Numbered from the stretch's first letter, positions 24,370 through 33,342 are shown. The stretch is DNA of 64,000 bases from an uncultured Bulleidia sp. (GCA_934754415.1 CAKVIS010000005.1:18567-82566); one strand, 5' to 3'. The notes: generated by a model not told the origin, from the sequence alone. Numbers and translations are program-made.

Positions 24370-25320
24370 ATGACTGTTGTTTCAATGAGAAAGATGCTTG
24401 AAAATGGCGTTCATTTCGGTCATCAGACACGTAAATGGAACCCAAAAATGAAGCAGTACATTTACACTGCTAAGAACAATGTGTACATCATTGACTTGGC
24501 AAAAACACAAGCTCAGTTAGATAAAGCTTATGATGCATTAAAGAAGATTACTGAAGACGGTGGAAAGGTATTATTTGTTGGTACTAAGAAACAGGCTCAG
24601 GCAATCGTTCTTGAAGAAGCTATTCGTTCCGGAAGTTTCTATGTAAACCAGAGATGGTTAGGTGGAACATTAACAAACTTCAGAACTATTCAGAAGTCCA
24701 TCAAAAAGTTAGTAGATATTGAAGAAATGGAAGCTAACGAAACTATCACACGTTACACTAAGAAGGAACAGGCTTTATTATTAAAGCAGAAAGATAAATT
24801 AGAAAACTTCTTAGGTGGTATCAAAGAAATGAAGAAGTTACCAGATGCTTTATTCATCGTTGACCCACTGGAAGAGCACAATGCTGTTGCTGAAGCACGT
24901 AAGTTAGGTATCCCTGTATTTGCATTAATCGATACAAATGCTGATCCTACATTAGTAGATTACCCAATTCCATCTAATGATGATGCAGTTCGTTCCATCA
25001 AGTTAATGGTTTCTGTTGTTGCTGATGCAATCGTAGAAGCTAAGGGTGGTGTATTAGAAGTTGCTCACCAGGAAGATGAAACAGTAGAAGACATCACAAT
25101 GAAAGATGTTATCATCAACGTTGAAGCTCAGGCTGCTGAATACGAACGTAAGAAGAGACAGAGATTCGAAGAACGTCGTGCTCAGATGGCTCAGCAGAGA
25201 GGCAACGGTAAATACAATGGAGAACGCAGAGTTTTCCGTAGAGACAACCGTAATACAAAGGCTGAAGGAGAAAATGCTGAAACAACAGCAGCTCCAGCAG
25301 AAGCTAAGGAGGCTAAGTAA
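24370..25320 (+). CDS. rpsB: 30S ribosomal protein S2 with long C-terminal extension
   Basis: S2 core begins with MRKMLENGVHFGHQTRKWNP and includes the RWLGGTLTNFRTI segment near 97-109. The 316 residues exceed the usual 240-250. The canonical fold ends near residue 226; about 90 residues follow that are charged and low in hydrophobics, with an Arg/Lys-rich helix (RKKRQRFEERR), a basic disordered stretch and an Ala/Glu-rich end. The extension has the same codon use as the core, so it is not a frameshift. GCGAGGT is the ribosome site. Operon with tsf, 3 nt apart. Confidence 0.97.
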   Translation: MTVVSMRKMLENGVHFGHQTRKWNPKMKQYIYTAKNNVYIIDLAKTQAQLDKAYDALKKITEDGGKVLFVGTKKQAQAIVLEEAIRSGSFYVNQRWLGGTLTNFRTIQKSIKKLVDIEEMEANETITRYTKKEQALLLKQKDKLENFLGGIKEMKKLPDALFIVDPLEEHNAVAEARKLGIPVFALIDTNADPTLVDYPIPSNDDAVRSIKLMVSVVADAIVEAKGGVLEVAHQEDETVEDITMKDVIINVEAQAAEYERKKRQRFEERRAQMAQQRGNGKYNGERRVFRRDNRNTKAEGENAETTAAPAEAKEAK

Positions 25321-25323
25321 GTC

Positions 25324-26217
25324 ATGGCTACAGTTACAGCTGCAATGATCAAAGCACTTCGTGAAGAAACAGGTGCTGGTATGTTAGACTGCAAAAAGGC
25401 GCTGGTTGAATGTGAAGGAGATCAGGCTAAGGCAGTTGACTGGTTACGTAAAAAGGGGATTGCAAACGCTGCTAAGAAGGAAGGCAGAGTTGCTGCTGAA
25501 GGTTTAAGCAGAATCTTAGTTGATGGCAACAAGGCTGTTATTATCGAAGTTAACTCCGAAACAGACTTCGTTTCCAAGAATGACAAATTCTTAGCTTTAT
25601 TAGACACAACATTAAATACATTAGTTAAGTCCGATGCTAAGACTGTTGAAGAAGCTTTAGCTTTAACAACAGAAGATGGCACATTAAACGATACATTCGT
25701 TAATGCTGTTGCTATCATCGGTGAAAAGATTACATTAAGAAGGTTTGCAATCGTTGAAAAGACTGATGATGAAGAATTCGGTGCTTATATGCATCAGGGT
25801 GGAAGAATCTCCGCTTTAACAGTTGTAAAGGGTTCTCATGATGCTCAGCTTGCTAAGAATATGTCCATGCAGGTTGCTTCCATGAATCCAACATATGTTT
25901 CCAGAGATGAAATGCCACAGGAAGTCATCGCTCATGAACGTCAGATTCTCATGGATCAGTTAGCTTCTGATGAAAAACTTGCTAACAAGCCTGAAAAGGT
26001 TAAGGCTGGTATCGTTGAAGGACGTCTTTCCAAAGAACTTCAGGATATGTGCCTGGTTGATCAGATTTTCTTCCTGGATCAGGATAAGAAAGTTGGTCAG
26101 TACTTAAAAGAAAACAATGCTGAAGTTGTTTCCTTCGTTAAGTACACAGTTGGTGAAGGTATCGAAAAGAAACAGGATGACTTTGCTGCTGAAGTAGCTG
26201 CAATGGCTCAGAAATAA
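25324..26217 (+). CDS. tsf: Translation elongation factor Ts
   Basis: The 297-residue nucleotide exchange factor regenerates EF-Tu-GTP. The N-terminal UBA-like domain (TAAMIKALREETGAGMLDCK) and the core signature ETDFVSKN near 80-87 are clear. Normal length. Translation is coupled to rpsB; the rpsB end AAGGAGGCTAAG supplies the ribosome site. Strongly biased codons, as expected for a highly expressed gene. Followed by a strong terminator. Confidence 0.97.
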   Translation: MATVTAAMIKALREETGAGMLDCKKALVECEGDQAKAVDWLRKKGIANAAKKEGRVAAEGLSRILVDGNKAVIIEVNSETDFVSKNDKFLALLDTTLNTLVKSDAKTVEEALALTTEDGTLNDTFVNAVAIIGEKITLRRFAIVEKTDDEEFGAYMHQGGRISALTVVKGSHDAQLAKNMSMQVASMNPTYVSRDEMPQEVIAHERQILMDQLASDEKLANKPEKVKAGIVEGRLSKELQDMCLVDQIFFLDQDKKVGQYLKENNAEVVSFVKYTVGEGIEKKQDDFAAEVAAMAQK

Positions 26218-26229
26218 GTAATCGCTTAG

Positions 26230-26262
26230 AAAATCCCAGGGTATTAAACTCTGGGATTTTTT
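26230..26262 (+). terminator. Terminator of rpsB-tsf
   Basis: Perfect 10-bp stem AAAATCCCAG / CTGGGATTTT, 11-nt loop, then a T-run. Confidence 0.9.
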
Positions 26263-26274
26263 CGTATTTAAAAA

Positions 26275-26300
26275 GCAGAAGAATTTTTACATTCTTCTGC
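26275..26300 (-). terminator. Terminator of the Ppx/GppA gene
   Basis: Perfect 10-bp stem GCAGAAGAAT / ATTCTTCTGC with a 6-nt loop, followed by TTTT on the minus strand. Confidence 0.8.
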
Positions 26301-26305
26301 ATGTT

Positions 26306-27181
26306 TTATACTCTTTTTAAAACAAAATGTAATAGGAATCCTTCTCTTACACCATATTTACTATTATGGAAATGTGTGATTCCAAAGGCTTTACTTAATT
26401 CTGCAAACATGGATAATCCAGGTAAGAGAACAGGTATTCTGTCTGCAGTAACTGTTTTATGAACTGCCTCCCAGTATTCTTTTCTATTCTCTTGTAAACC
26501 TGTATAAAGGTCATATACATCCTCTGAAGTAAATGTGTGATCGCTATGATGCAAAAGATTACATGCCATACGGCAGGCTCTGATAGTTCCTCCCACTCCA
26601 ATTGCCTGTGTACAAGGAGTTAAAGAAGGGTGATGTTGTTTTACTTTTTGAATAGCTTCTTTTGCTGCGATGTTTGGTTGTTCCATTTGCTGTAATCTCA
26701 CACAACCTAATGGGATACTGCAGGCATCCAGAATTTCATTTGAATTTGTAAAGCGAACCAGTTCCGTACTTCCTCCGCCGATATCTATGAGCAGTCCATC
26801 TTCCAATGTGGAATCCAGACTTGCTCCGAAGAAGTCACACATGGCTTCCTCTTCTCCCGTTAACAACTGTACGTTTTGTATTCCAAATTGATGAGCAGTA
26901 TTTATAAGTTCGTGGCAGTTATCAATGTTTCTTCCACATTCAGTGATGTCCGCATAGATTTCCTTTATATTCTGTGCTTTACAATATTCTACATAGGTGT
27001 TAAATACCCGGGAAGCTGCATCTATGCCATCTTGTGACATGTGGTGATTCTGTATGTACTGTACCAGATGTACAGCTGTAGAAGTATAATGAATCTGTTG
27101 GATTGCATCACTGGAAACATCATATACAACAAGTACAACTGTGTTACTTCCTATATCAATAATCCCGATTTTTCTTTTCAT
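26306..27181 (-). CDS. Exopolyphosphatase / (p)ppGpp phosphohydrolase family protein
   Basis: The 291-residue ASKHA-fold protein resembles the N-terminal two domains of Ppx/GppA. IGIIDIGSNTVVLVVYD near 5-21 is the phosphate 1 motif and IDIGGGSTELV near 132-142 the phosphate 2 motif. Such short forms hydrolyse terminal phosphates of polyphosphate or convert pppGpp to ppGpp; sequence does not settle which. The HD domain of long Ppx forms is absent. GAGGT precedes ATG 27181; an in-frame ATG at 27199 is less likely. Divergent from pyrH and with no ppk nearby. Confidence 0.85.
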   Translation of the reverse strand: MKRKIGIIDIGSNTVVLVVYDVSSDAIQQIHYTSTAVHLVQYIQNHHMSQDGIDAASRVFNTYVEYCKAQNIKEIYADITECGRNIDNCHELINTAHQFGIQNVQLLTGEEEAMCDFFGASLDSTLEDGLLIDIGGGSTELVRFTNSNEILDACSIPLGCVRLQQMEQPNIAAKEAIQKVKQHHPSLTPCTQAIGVGGTIRACRMACNLLHHSDHTFTSEDVYDLYTGLQENRKEYWEAVHKTVTADRIPVLLPGLSMFAELSKAFGITHFHNSKYGVREGFLLHFVLKRV

Positions 27182-27233
27182 GTTTTTTACCTCGTACATA
27201 TTGTAAAAAACAAATATTAATTACGCAATTGTA

Positions 27234-27242
27234 TGGTATGAT
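27234..27242 (+). promoter_or_regulatory. Extended -10 promoter of pyrH-frr
   Basis: TGGTATGAT (TGn plus TATGAT at 27237-27242), leader about 25 nt with GGAGG before the pyrH ATG. The -35 is weak. Confidence 0.5.
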
Positions 27243-27273
27243 ATCTCTTAGGAAAAGGCAGTGGAGGATAACC

Positions 27274-27975
27274 ATGTATAAAAGAGTATTACTCAAACTC
27301 AGCGGTGAAGCACTTTCAGGTAACGGAAGTACATTTAATGCTGAAGTCTTAAAGTCATTAGCAGATGAATTAAAAGAAGTACAATCTAAAGGTGTACAGG
27401 TTGCTATCGTAGTTGGTGGAGGAAACTTCATCAGAGGCAAGATGGCAGTAGAACTTGGAATGGACAGAACTCAGGGTGATCATATGGGTATGTTAGCTAC
27501 AATTATCAATGCTCTTGCAATTCAGTCAACACTGGAAGCAGAAGGTATTGATACACGTGTGCAGACATCTTTAAATATGCCTGAAGTTGCTGAGCCATTT
27601 ATTCAAAGAAGAGCAGTTCGTCACTTGGAAAAAGGAAGAGTTGTGATTTTCGGAGGAGGAACAGGATTACCATACTTCTCCACAGATACATGTGCGGCTT
27701 TACGTGCCAGTGAAATCAAAGCAGATGTGATTCTCATGGCAAAGAACGGTGTAGATGGTGTTTACAGTGCAGATCCTAAGAAAGATCCGGATGCAACACG
27801 TTTTGATACATTATCTTATATGGATCTGTTGGAAAAAGGACTTCAGGTCATGGACACAACAGCTACATCCTTATGTATGGATAACCACATGGAATTGATG
27901 GTATTCAACATGAACCAAAAAGGAAATATTATCAAAGCCTGCATGGGCGAAAAGATTGGAACAATCATTAAATAA
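27274..27975 (+). CDS. pyrH: UMP kinase
   Basis: The 233-residue kinase of the amino-acid-kinase fold phosphorylates UMP to UDP. KRVLLKLSGEAL at the N-terminus, VVGGGNFIRG near 47-56 and MDRTQGDHMGMLAT near 66-79 are diagnostic. ATG 27274 is chosen for its GGAGG site; the frame upstream to 27229 is promoter. Followed after 14 nt by frr, a universal Firmicute pair. Confidence 0.97.
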   Translation: MYKRVLLKLSGEALSGNGSTFNAEVLKSLADELKEVQSKGVQVAIVVGGGNFIRGKMAVELGMDRTQGDHMGMLATIINALAIQSTLEAEGIDTRVQTSLNMPEVAEPFIQRRAVRHLEKGRVVIFGGGTGLPYFSTDTCAALRASEIKADVILMAKNGVDGVYSADPKKDPDATRFDTLSYMDLLEKGLQVMDTTATSLCMDNHMELMVFNMNQKGNIIKACMGEKIGTIIK

Positions 27976-27989
27976 CAAAGGAGAAAAAT

Positions 27990-28538
27990 ATGGCATATCC
28001 AATTATTGACAGCAGTAAAGAAAAGATGGAGAAAGTTATTGAACATCTTCATTCTGAATTAAACCAGATCCGTACAGGTATGGCTAATGTTAAAATGTTA
28101 GACAGAGTAGAAGTAGATTATTATGGATCTCCTACTCCATTAAACCAGATTGCAGGTATTTCTGTATCTGAAGGAAGAACACTGGTAATCAAACCTTATG
28201 ACCCATCTTCCTTAAAAGATATCGAAACTGCCTGTAATAAAGCTAATCTCGGTATTGCTCCATTAAATGATGGAACAGTGATTCGTCTGACAGTTCCTGA
28301 ACTGACAGGTGATGTACGTAAGGAAATGACAAAGAAGGTATCCAAGATTGCTGAAGAATGTAAGGTTCAGGTACGTAATATCCGCAGAGATGCTAATGAT
28401 ATCGTAAAGAAAGATAAGACAATGGATGAGGATACACAGAAGGATGCCAAGGAAGAAATTCAGAAGCTGACAGATTCCTACACAAAATCTATTGATGAAA
28501 TTGCAGATAAGAAATCTGCAGAAGTATTAAAAGTATAA
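27990..28538 (+). CDS. frr: Ribosome recycling factor
   Basis: The 182-residue RRF splits post-termination ribosomes with EF-G. HSELNQIRTGMANVKMLDRV near 24-43 and the ELTGDVRKEMTKKV region near 106-119 match the coiled-coil domain of the family. Slightly shorter than the usual 185. AAAGGAG precedes the ATG. Ends the pyrH operon at a strong terminator. Confidence 0.97.
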   Translation: MAYPIIDSSKEKMEKVIEHLHSELNQIRTGMANVKMLDRVEVDYYGSPTPLNQIAGISVSEGRTLVIKPYDPSSLKDIETACNKANLGIAPLNDGTVIRLTVPELTGDVRKEMTKKVSKIAEECKVQVRNIRRDANDIVKKDKTMDEDTQKDAKEEIQKLTDSYTKSIDEIADKKSAEVLKV

Positions 28539-28542
28539 GCTG

Positions 28543-28578
28543 ATAAAAGATTCTGTTCACACAGAATCTTTTATTTTG
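28543..28578 (+). terminator. Terminator of pyrH-frr
   Basis: Perfect 14-bp stem ATAAAAGATTCTGT / ACAGAATCTTTTAT with a 4-nt loop and T-rich tail. The ABC gene promoter begins directly after it. Confidence 0.9.
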
Positions 28579-28585
28579 GTATAGT
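28577..28585 (+). promoter_or_regulatory. Extended -10 of the orphan ABC gene (leaderless)
   Basis: TGGTATAGT (TATAGT at 28580-28585) ends 7 nt before ATG 28593, with no Shine-Dalgarno between. Confidence 0.6.
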
Positions 28586-28592
28586 GGTGTAT

Positions 28593-29594
28593 ATGGAAAT
28601 ATTGGAAGTTCAACATCTTACAGTAAATCTTGGTCATAAATATCTTCTGGAGGATATACATTTTAAGTTGTCTTCAGGAGAATGGCTTACAGTATTAGGA
28701 CCAAGCGGTGCAGGGAAAACTACTCTGTTAAAAGCACTTTGCGGCTTACAGCATTGTGAAGGAACAGTTATTTTTAACCATGAGCATATAGAAAATCTTG
28801 ATGTGTGTCAAAGACCTTTGAAACTTGTTTTTTCAACACCATCTTTATTTGAACTGGCAAGTGTTCATGACAATATTGCTCTAGGTCTTCATAAGTGGCA
28901 TACAGAGACAGAGATTGAGGAGTTAGTCAGTAACATTGCAAAGACCTTACATATTGAAGATTTACTCAAGCGAAACTGCAGAAAACTTTCGCAAGGTGAA
29001 AAACAGCGTGTAGTACTTGCCAGGGCATTAGTACAAAAACCTGCAGTTCTTTTGCTGGATGAACCCTTTCATGGACTGGACATACCTTTACGGAAAACTT
29101 TGCAAAAAGAAATTCATAAAATCTGTAAAGAAGCTTCCATAACTGTCATTGAAGTTTCTCATGAACAGAAAGATGCTTTACGGTTATGTGATAAAGCAAT
29201 GCTATTAAAAGATGGAAAATGTATCGAGTTTGGAAATCCTGAACAGGTATTACATTCCTCAAACTTGTTTACTGCACAATTTCTTGCGGAAGACTTTACT
29301 TCTTTTATGAAATGTTCTGTAACAGATCATAGAATCACTATTTTTCAGGAAACATTGAAAATTTTGGGTGAGAATACTGCAGTAACAATATCTGTTCCTT
29401 TAGAAGCGGTGTATTTAGACAAAAATGGAACCTGTACTGGTACTGTATCACAGGTGTACAGAGAAAAGGAAGGATTTATTCTGGAGGTACATGAAAAAGA
29501 AGATATGGTTTTCATGTATTCTGCAGAATATATACCAGAAGGGGAAAATGTGCGTTTTTCTCTTTTAGTGGAAGGTATCCACATATATGCATAA
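28593..29594 (+). CDS. ABC transporter ATP-binding protein with TOBE-like tail, orphan
   Basis: 333 residues: an ABC ATPase domain (1-230) with Walker A GPSGAGKTT (36-44), signature LSQGEKQR (132-139), Walker B LLLDE (153-157) and switch His190, then about 100 residues with a TOBE-like beta fold as in sulfate, molybdate, iron or polyamine importers. The Q-loop glutamine, expected after VF at residue 81, is Ser (VFSTPSLF). No permease or binding protein is adjacent, and downstream genes belong to lipid synthesis. ATG 28593 is set by the promoter; two in-frame GTG codons upstream lie inside the -10. Substrate unknown. Confidence 0.85.
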   Translation: MEILEVQHLTVNLGHKYLLEDIHFKLSSGEWLTVLGPSGAGKTTLLKALCGLQHCEGTVIFNHEHIENLDVCQRPLKLVFSTPSLFELASVHDNIALGLHKWHTETEIEELVSNIAKTLHIEDLLKRNCRKLSQGEKQRVVLARALVQKPAVLLLDEPFHGLDIPLRKTLQKEIHKICKEASITVIEVSHEQKDALRLCDKAMLLKDGKCIEFGNPEQVLHSSNLFTAQFLAEDFTSFMKCSVTDHRITIFQETLKILGENTAVTISVPLEAVYLDKNGTCTGTVSQVYREKEGFILEVHEKEDMVFMYSAEYIPEGENVRFSLLVEGIHIYA

Positions 29595-29606
29595 CAATGC
29601 TATAAT
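29578..29606 (+). promoter_or_regulatory. Extended -10 promoter of the uppS operon
   Basis: TCCACA (29578-29583), 17-nt spacer ending TGC, then TATAAT (29601-29606). The -35 and spacer overlap the end of the ABC gene. Confidence 0.6.
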
Positions 29607-29628
29607 TTCTAGCGAGGTGAATGAAAAA

Positions 29629-30330
29629 ATGAAAGAGTGTAAACATTTAGCGATTATTATGGATGGTAATGGCAGATGGGCCCAGAAACAGGGATTACCA
29701 CGTACTGCAGGACATAAAGTTGGTGCAGATAATGTCAGAACTATTGCTATCGCTGCAGATAAATTAGGTGTTAAGTATCTGACACTGTATGCTTTCTCTA
29801 CAGAAAACTGGAAGAGAAGTAAGGATGAAGTAGGTTACTTGATGAAACTTCCGGCATACCTGTTCAAAATGTATATGAAAGAGTTCTTGCAGAGAGGATT
29901 TCGCATTCGACTGATTGGTGAACTGGATGCGTTACCTGAAGCAACTAAAAAGGTACTTCTGGAAGCAGAGGAAGAATCTAAAAATAATGATGGATTATCT
30001 TTAATCATTGCAATCAACTATGGTTCTCATGATGAAATTTTACATGCTGCAAAATCTTATGCAAAAGATGTAGCAGAGGGTAAAGCGGATTTTTCTCTGA
30101 CAGAGGAAGAGTTTGAAAAGTATTTATATACAAGAGATTTTCCACCTGTAGATTTTTTAATAAGAACCAGCGGAGAATTACGTATCTCTAATTTCCTTTT
30201 ATGGCAGATTGCCTATGCGGAGATGGATTTTATTCCTGAAAGCTGGCCGGAATTTACACCTGAAGTATTGCAGAGATGCCTTGAAGACTACAGTCAGAGA
30301 GACAGAAGATTTGGAGGAGTGAAAAAATGA
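29629..30330 (+). CDS. uppS: Undecaprenyl diphosphate synthase
   Basis: The 233-residue cis-prenyltransferase builds the C55 lipid carrier for wall synthesis. HLAIIMDGNGRWA (about 5-17) holds the catalytic Asp; FSTENWKRS near 61-69 and RTSGELRISNFLLWQ near 182-196 are the isoprenyl diphosphate site. ATG 29629 is 9 nt after GAGGTG; the frame is open to 29587, but that part overlaps the ABC gene. First gene of uppS-cdsA-dxr-rseP, coupled to cdsA by ATGA. Confidence 0.96.
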   Translation: MKECKHLAIIMDGNGRWAQKQGLPRTAGHKVGADNVRTIAIAADKLGVKYLTLYAFSTENWKRSKDEVGYLMKLPAYLFKMYMKEFLQRGFRIRLIGELDALPEATKKVLLEAEEESKNNDGLSLIIAINYGSHDEILHAAKSYAKDVAEGKADFSLTEEEFEKYLYTRDFPPVDFLIRTSGELRISNFLLWQIAYAEMDFIPESWPEFTPEVLQRCLEDYSQRDRRFGGVKK

Positions 30331-31112
30331 ACTCTAAAATGAAGGTGAAGATAGCCACAGCAGTTGTTTTGATTGCTATTGTAGTACCTGTTATTATTCT
30401 TGGCGGGTTACCGTTAAAGATACTGGTTGGTATTGCCAGTGCTCTTGCGGGATATGAAGTAGCAAATATGCAGTCTGAAAAATCAAAGTGGTTTACAACA
30501 GTTCTGAATACTGCAGTGATTATTGCATTATATACATTTGATGTAAGATTTTTTCCTATGATTGCTGCTTTCTATATTACGATTTTGTTTGCTGGTGTGA
30601 TGGTGGATGAAAAAGTGACAGCAGAATACGCTGCTTACTCTTTTACCATCGTATTAATTGCAGGTATGGCATTAAGAGGTCTTTTCAGACTGTATGATTT
30701 CGAACATGGTGCATTGCTGATGCTATATGTGGCTCTTGCTACATATATCTGTGATACCGGAGCTTACTTTTTTGGAGTATTCTTTGGTAAACATAAACTG
30801 ATTCCACGTGTTTCTCCTAATAAGACCGTAGAGGGAAGTATTGGAGGATATGCAAGTGGTGCTGTTGTTTCTCTGGTTTTTGGTATTTTATGTATTAAGG
30901 AACTTCCTGTTTCTTTAATTGTGGCTGGAAGTCTGACATTGCCTTTACTGGCTCAGCTTGGAGATTTGAGTTTCTCAAGTATCAAACGTCATTTTAAAAT
31001 TAAAGATTTTGGCTCTATATTTCCTGAACACGGAGGATGTCTTGACAGAGTGGATTCTTTATTGTTCTGTCTCATGTTTTTTAATGCATTGCTTGTTTTG
31101 TGGGGATTTTAG
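30327..31112 (+). CDS. cdsA: Phosphatidate cytidylyltransferase
   Basis: The 261-residue integral membrane enzyme makes CDP-diacylglycerol from phosphatidate and CTP. About seven membrane helices. The C-terminal signature SIKRHFKIKDFG...HGGCLDRVDS near 215-245 is present, with FPEHGG where PGHGG is usual. DTGAYFFGVFFGKHKL near 139-154 is the second conserved block. Length is normal. Coupled to uppS and 3 nt before dxr. Confidence 0.94.
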   Translation: MNSKMKVKIATAVVLIAIVVPVIILGGLPLKILVGIASALAGYEVANMQSEKSKWFTTVLNTAVIIALYTFDVRFFPMIAAFYITILFAGVMVDEKVTAEYAAYSFTIVLIAGMALRGLFRLYDFEHGALLMLYVALATYICDTGAYFFGVFFGKHKLIPRVSPNKTVEGSIGGYASGAVVSLVFGILCIKELPVSLIVAGSLTLPLLAQLGDLSFSSIKRHFKIKDFGSIFPEHGGCLDRVDSLLFCLMFFNALLVLWGF

Positions 31113-31115
31113 CAT

Positions 31116-32276
31116 ATGAAACGTTTAGTGATATTAGGTGCCAGTGGTTCTATTGGTACGCAGACCATCGATATAGTATTACAGCACCCGGATATGTTTT
31201 CTGTTACTGCATTAAGTGTAGGAAAAAATATAGTTGTTTTAAAAGAGATTCTTAAGAAAGTATCTGTGGATACTATTTGTGTTCAGCTTGAAAAAGATCA
31301 GATTGAATTGCAGAGAGAATATCCACAGAAAACAGTTCTTTATGGAGATCAGGGGTTGATTCAACTTGTTGAAAGAACTGATTATGATGTTCTGGTGAAT
31401 GCACTTGTAGGTTTTGCCGGATGTCTTCCGACACTGCATGCTATTCAGACTCATCACACTATTGCTCTGGCAAATAAAGAAACACTTGTTTGTGCCGGAG
31501 AACTGATTACTGCTGCTGCTAAAGCTAATGGTGTCTCTATCTATCCAATTGACTCAGAACACAGTGCTATTTTTCAATGTTTACAGGGTAATCGAAAAGG
31601 TGATGTGAAAAACTTATGGATCACCTGTTCCGGTGGAGCATTCAGAAATAAAACAAGAGAAGAACTTTCTGATGTAACAGTCAAAGATGCTCTTGCTCAT
31701 CCTAACTGGTCTATGGGTGCGAAAATTACCATAGATTGTGCCAATCTGATGAATAAAGGTTTTGAAGTTATTGAAGCTCACTGGTTGTTTGATATTCCAT
31801 ATGAACAGATTCAGGTAGTGCTGCATCCGCAGTCTATAGTGCATTCCATGGTGGAATATGTGGATCATTCTGTTATGGCTCAAATGGGTGCGCCTGATAT
31901 GCGTCTTCCTATCCAGTACTCCTTAACATGGCCTGAAAGATATTTCTTTGAAGAAGATACACCACTGGATCTGTATGCAATGAAAGATCTGCATTTTGAA
32001 AAACCGGATACAGAAAGGTTTCCTTTGTTAAAGGTGGCTTATGAAGCAGGCGAAAAAGGTGGAAATCTCTGTGCCTGTATGAATGGTGCTAATGAAGTGG
32101 CCAATGCTGCATTCAGAAACGGAACTATACCATTTTTGATGATTGAATCTATTGTGACTGAAGCTGTGCAACGCATTCCGTTTCAAAAACTTTCATGCAT
32201 TGAAGATGTGGTTGCAGCAGATACTTTTGGCAGAGATTTTGCCGAAAAGAAAATTGAGGATTATTTAAATAGATGA
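31116..32276 (+). CDS. dxr: 1-deoxy-D-xylulose 5-phosphate reductoisomerase
   Basis: The 386-residue NADPH enzyme makes 2-C-methyl-D-erythritol 4-phosphate, the committed MEP-pathway step to isopentenyl diphosphate, which feeds UppS two genes upstream. LGASGSIGTQTIDI is the NADPH fold, LANKETLVCAG near 122-132 and the metal/substrate region IDSEHSAIFQCL near 147-158 are intact. Full length. So this bacterium uses the MEP route for isoprenoids. Coupled to rseP by ATGA. Confidence 0.97.
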   Translation: MKRLVILGASGSIGTQTIDIVLQHPDMFSVTALSVGKNIVVLKEILKKVSVDTICVQLEKDQIELQREYPQKTVLYGDQGLIQLVERTDYDVLVNALVGFAGCLPTLHAIQTHHTIALANKETLVCAGELITAAAKANGVSIYPIDSEHSAIFQCLQGNRKGDVKNLWITCSGGAFRNKTREELSDVTVKDALAHPNWSMGAKITIDCANLMNKGFEVIEAHWLFDIPYEQIQVVLHPQSIVHSMVEYVDHSVMAQMGAPDMRLPIQYSLTWPERYFFEEDTPLDLYAMKDLHFEKPDTERFPLLKVAYEAGEKGGNLCACMNGANEVANAAFRNGTIPFLMIESIVTEAVQRIPFQKLSCIEDVVAADTFGRDFAEKKIEDYLNR

Positions 32277-33328
32277 AGACTTTATTGTTATTTTTAATTA
32301 TGCTGTCCGTCATCATTATTATTCATGAAGGTGGACACCTGTTAGCCGCTAAGAAATTTGGTGTATATTGTTATGAATTTTCCATCGGTATGGGGCCTGT
32401 TCTCTGGAAGAAAGAGACAAAAGAAACACAATATTCCATCCGTGCACTTCCATTAGGAGGATTTGTGTCCATGGCAGGAGAAGTCGATGGAGATGAGGCG
32501 TATCCAGATGTAGAAGTGCCTGATGACAGAAGACTTATAAATAAACCGTGGTGGCAGAAATGCATAATTATGCTTGCCGGTATATTTATGAACTTTATAC
32601 TGGCATTTGTGTTGTTCTCTTTAACTATTTTATGTAATGGCGGTTACTATGATGAAGCAAAGGCTGTAGTAGGAAATGTGCAAAGTGGCAGTCCTGCTGA
32701 AGTTGCTGGATTACAGGCTGGAGATAAGATTATAAAGGTGGAATCTGATGGTAAATCAGTATATCCGCAAACCTTTACTGATCTTGTCAGTTTTAACACA
32801 GAAGGTAAGCCGGAAGTCTATACTATTGAAAGAAATTCAGAAGAACTGACAGTGACAGTGAGACCTTCATATGATGAAGAAAATCAAAGGTATCTGATAG
32901 GGATATATGCACCTGAAAGAGAGTTTATTAAGGTGAATTTCCTTACATGCTGGGTAAGCGGAGCAAAAGATATGGTGATGCTGACCAAAGCAACTGCACA
33001 GGCTTTTTCTGAGCTGTTTAAAGGCATCGGAGTGAAGAATCTTTCCGGTCCTGTAGGTATTTACCAGGCAACAAAAACCTATTCTTCTCAAGGCTTGTTA
33101 ACTTATCTGTTACTGATTGCACAGATATCGTTTTCTGTAGGATTTTTTAATCTGTTGCCTTTACCGGTTCTGGATGGAGGACAGGTAGTTATTACTTTGA
33201 TTGAAGCTTTGGTCCACAGAAGGTTGAATACAAAAGTGAAAATGGGGATTATGCTTGCATGCTGGGCAATGCTGATTCTAATGATGATTGCTGTTACGTA
33301 TATGGATATTACGAAATTATTCAGTTAA
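32273..33328 (+). CDS. rseP: Site-2 protease RseP/RasP
   Basis: The 351-residue intramembrane zinc metalloprotease cleaves anti-sigma factors and signal-peptide remnants. HEGGH (HExxH) lies in the first membrane helix near residue 18, one PDZ domain (about 120-215, with LQAGDKIIKV) follows, and NLLPLPVLDGGQ near 290-301 carries the third zinc ligand. Four membrane segments. Second HExxH residue is Gly where Phe is common. Ends the lipid block; the next gene has its own AGGAGGGG site 14 nt on. Confidence 0.95.
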   Translation: MKTLLLFLIMLSVIIIIHEGGHLLAAKKFGVYCYEFSIGMGPVLWKKETKETQYSIRALPLGGFVSMAGEVDGDEAYPDVEVPDDRRLINKPWWQKCIIMLAGIFMNFILAFVLFSLTILCNGGYYDEAKAVVGNVQSGSPAEVAGLQAGDKIIKVESDGKSVYPQTFTDLVSFNTEGKPEVYTIERNSEELTVTVRPSYDEENQRYLIGIYAPEREFIKVNFLTCWVSGAKDMVMLTKATAQAFSELFKGIGVKNLSGPVGIYQATKTYSSQGLLTYLLLIAQISFSVGFFNLLPLPVLDGGQVVITLIEALVHRRLNTKVKMGIMLACWAMLILMMIAVTYMDITKLFS

Positions 33329-33342
33329 TGAGGAGGGGTTCT

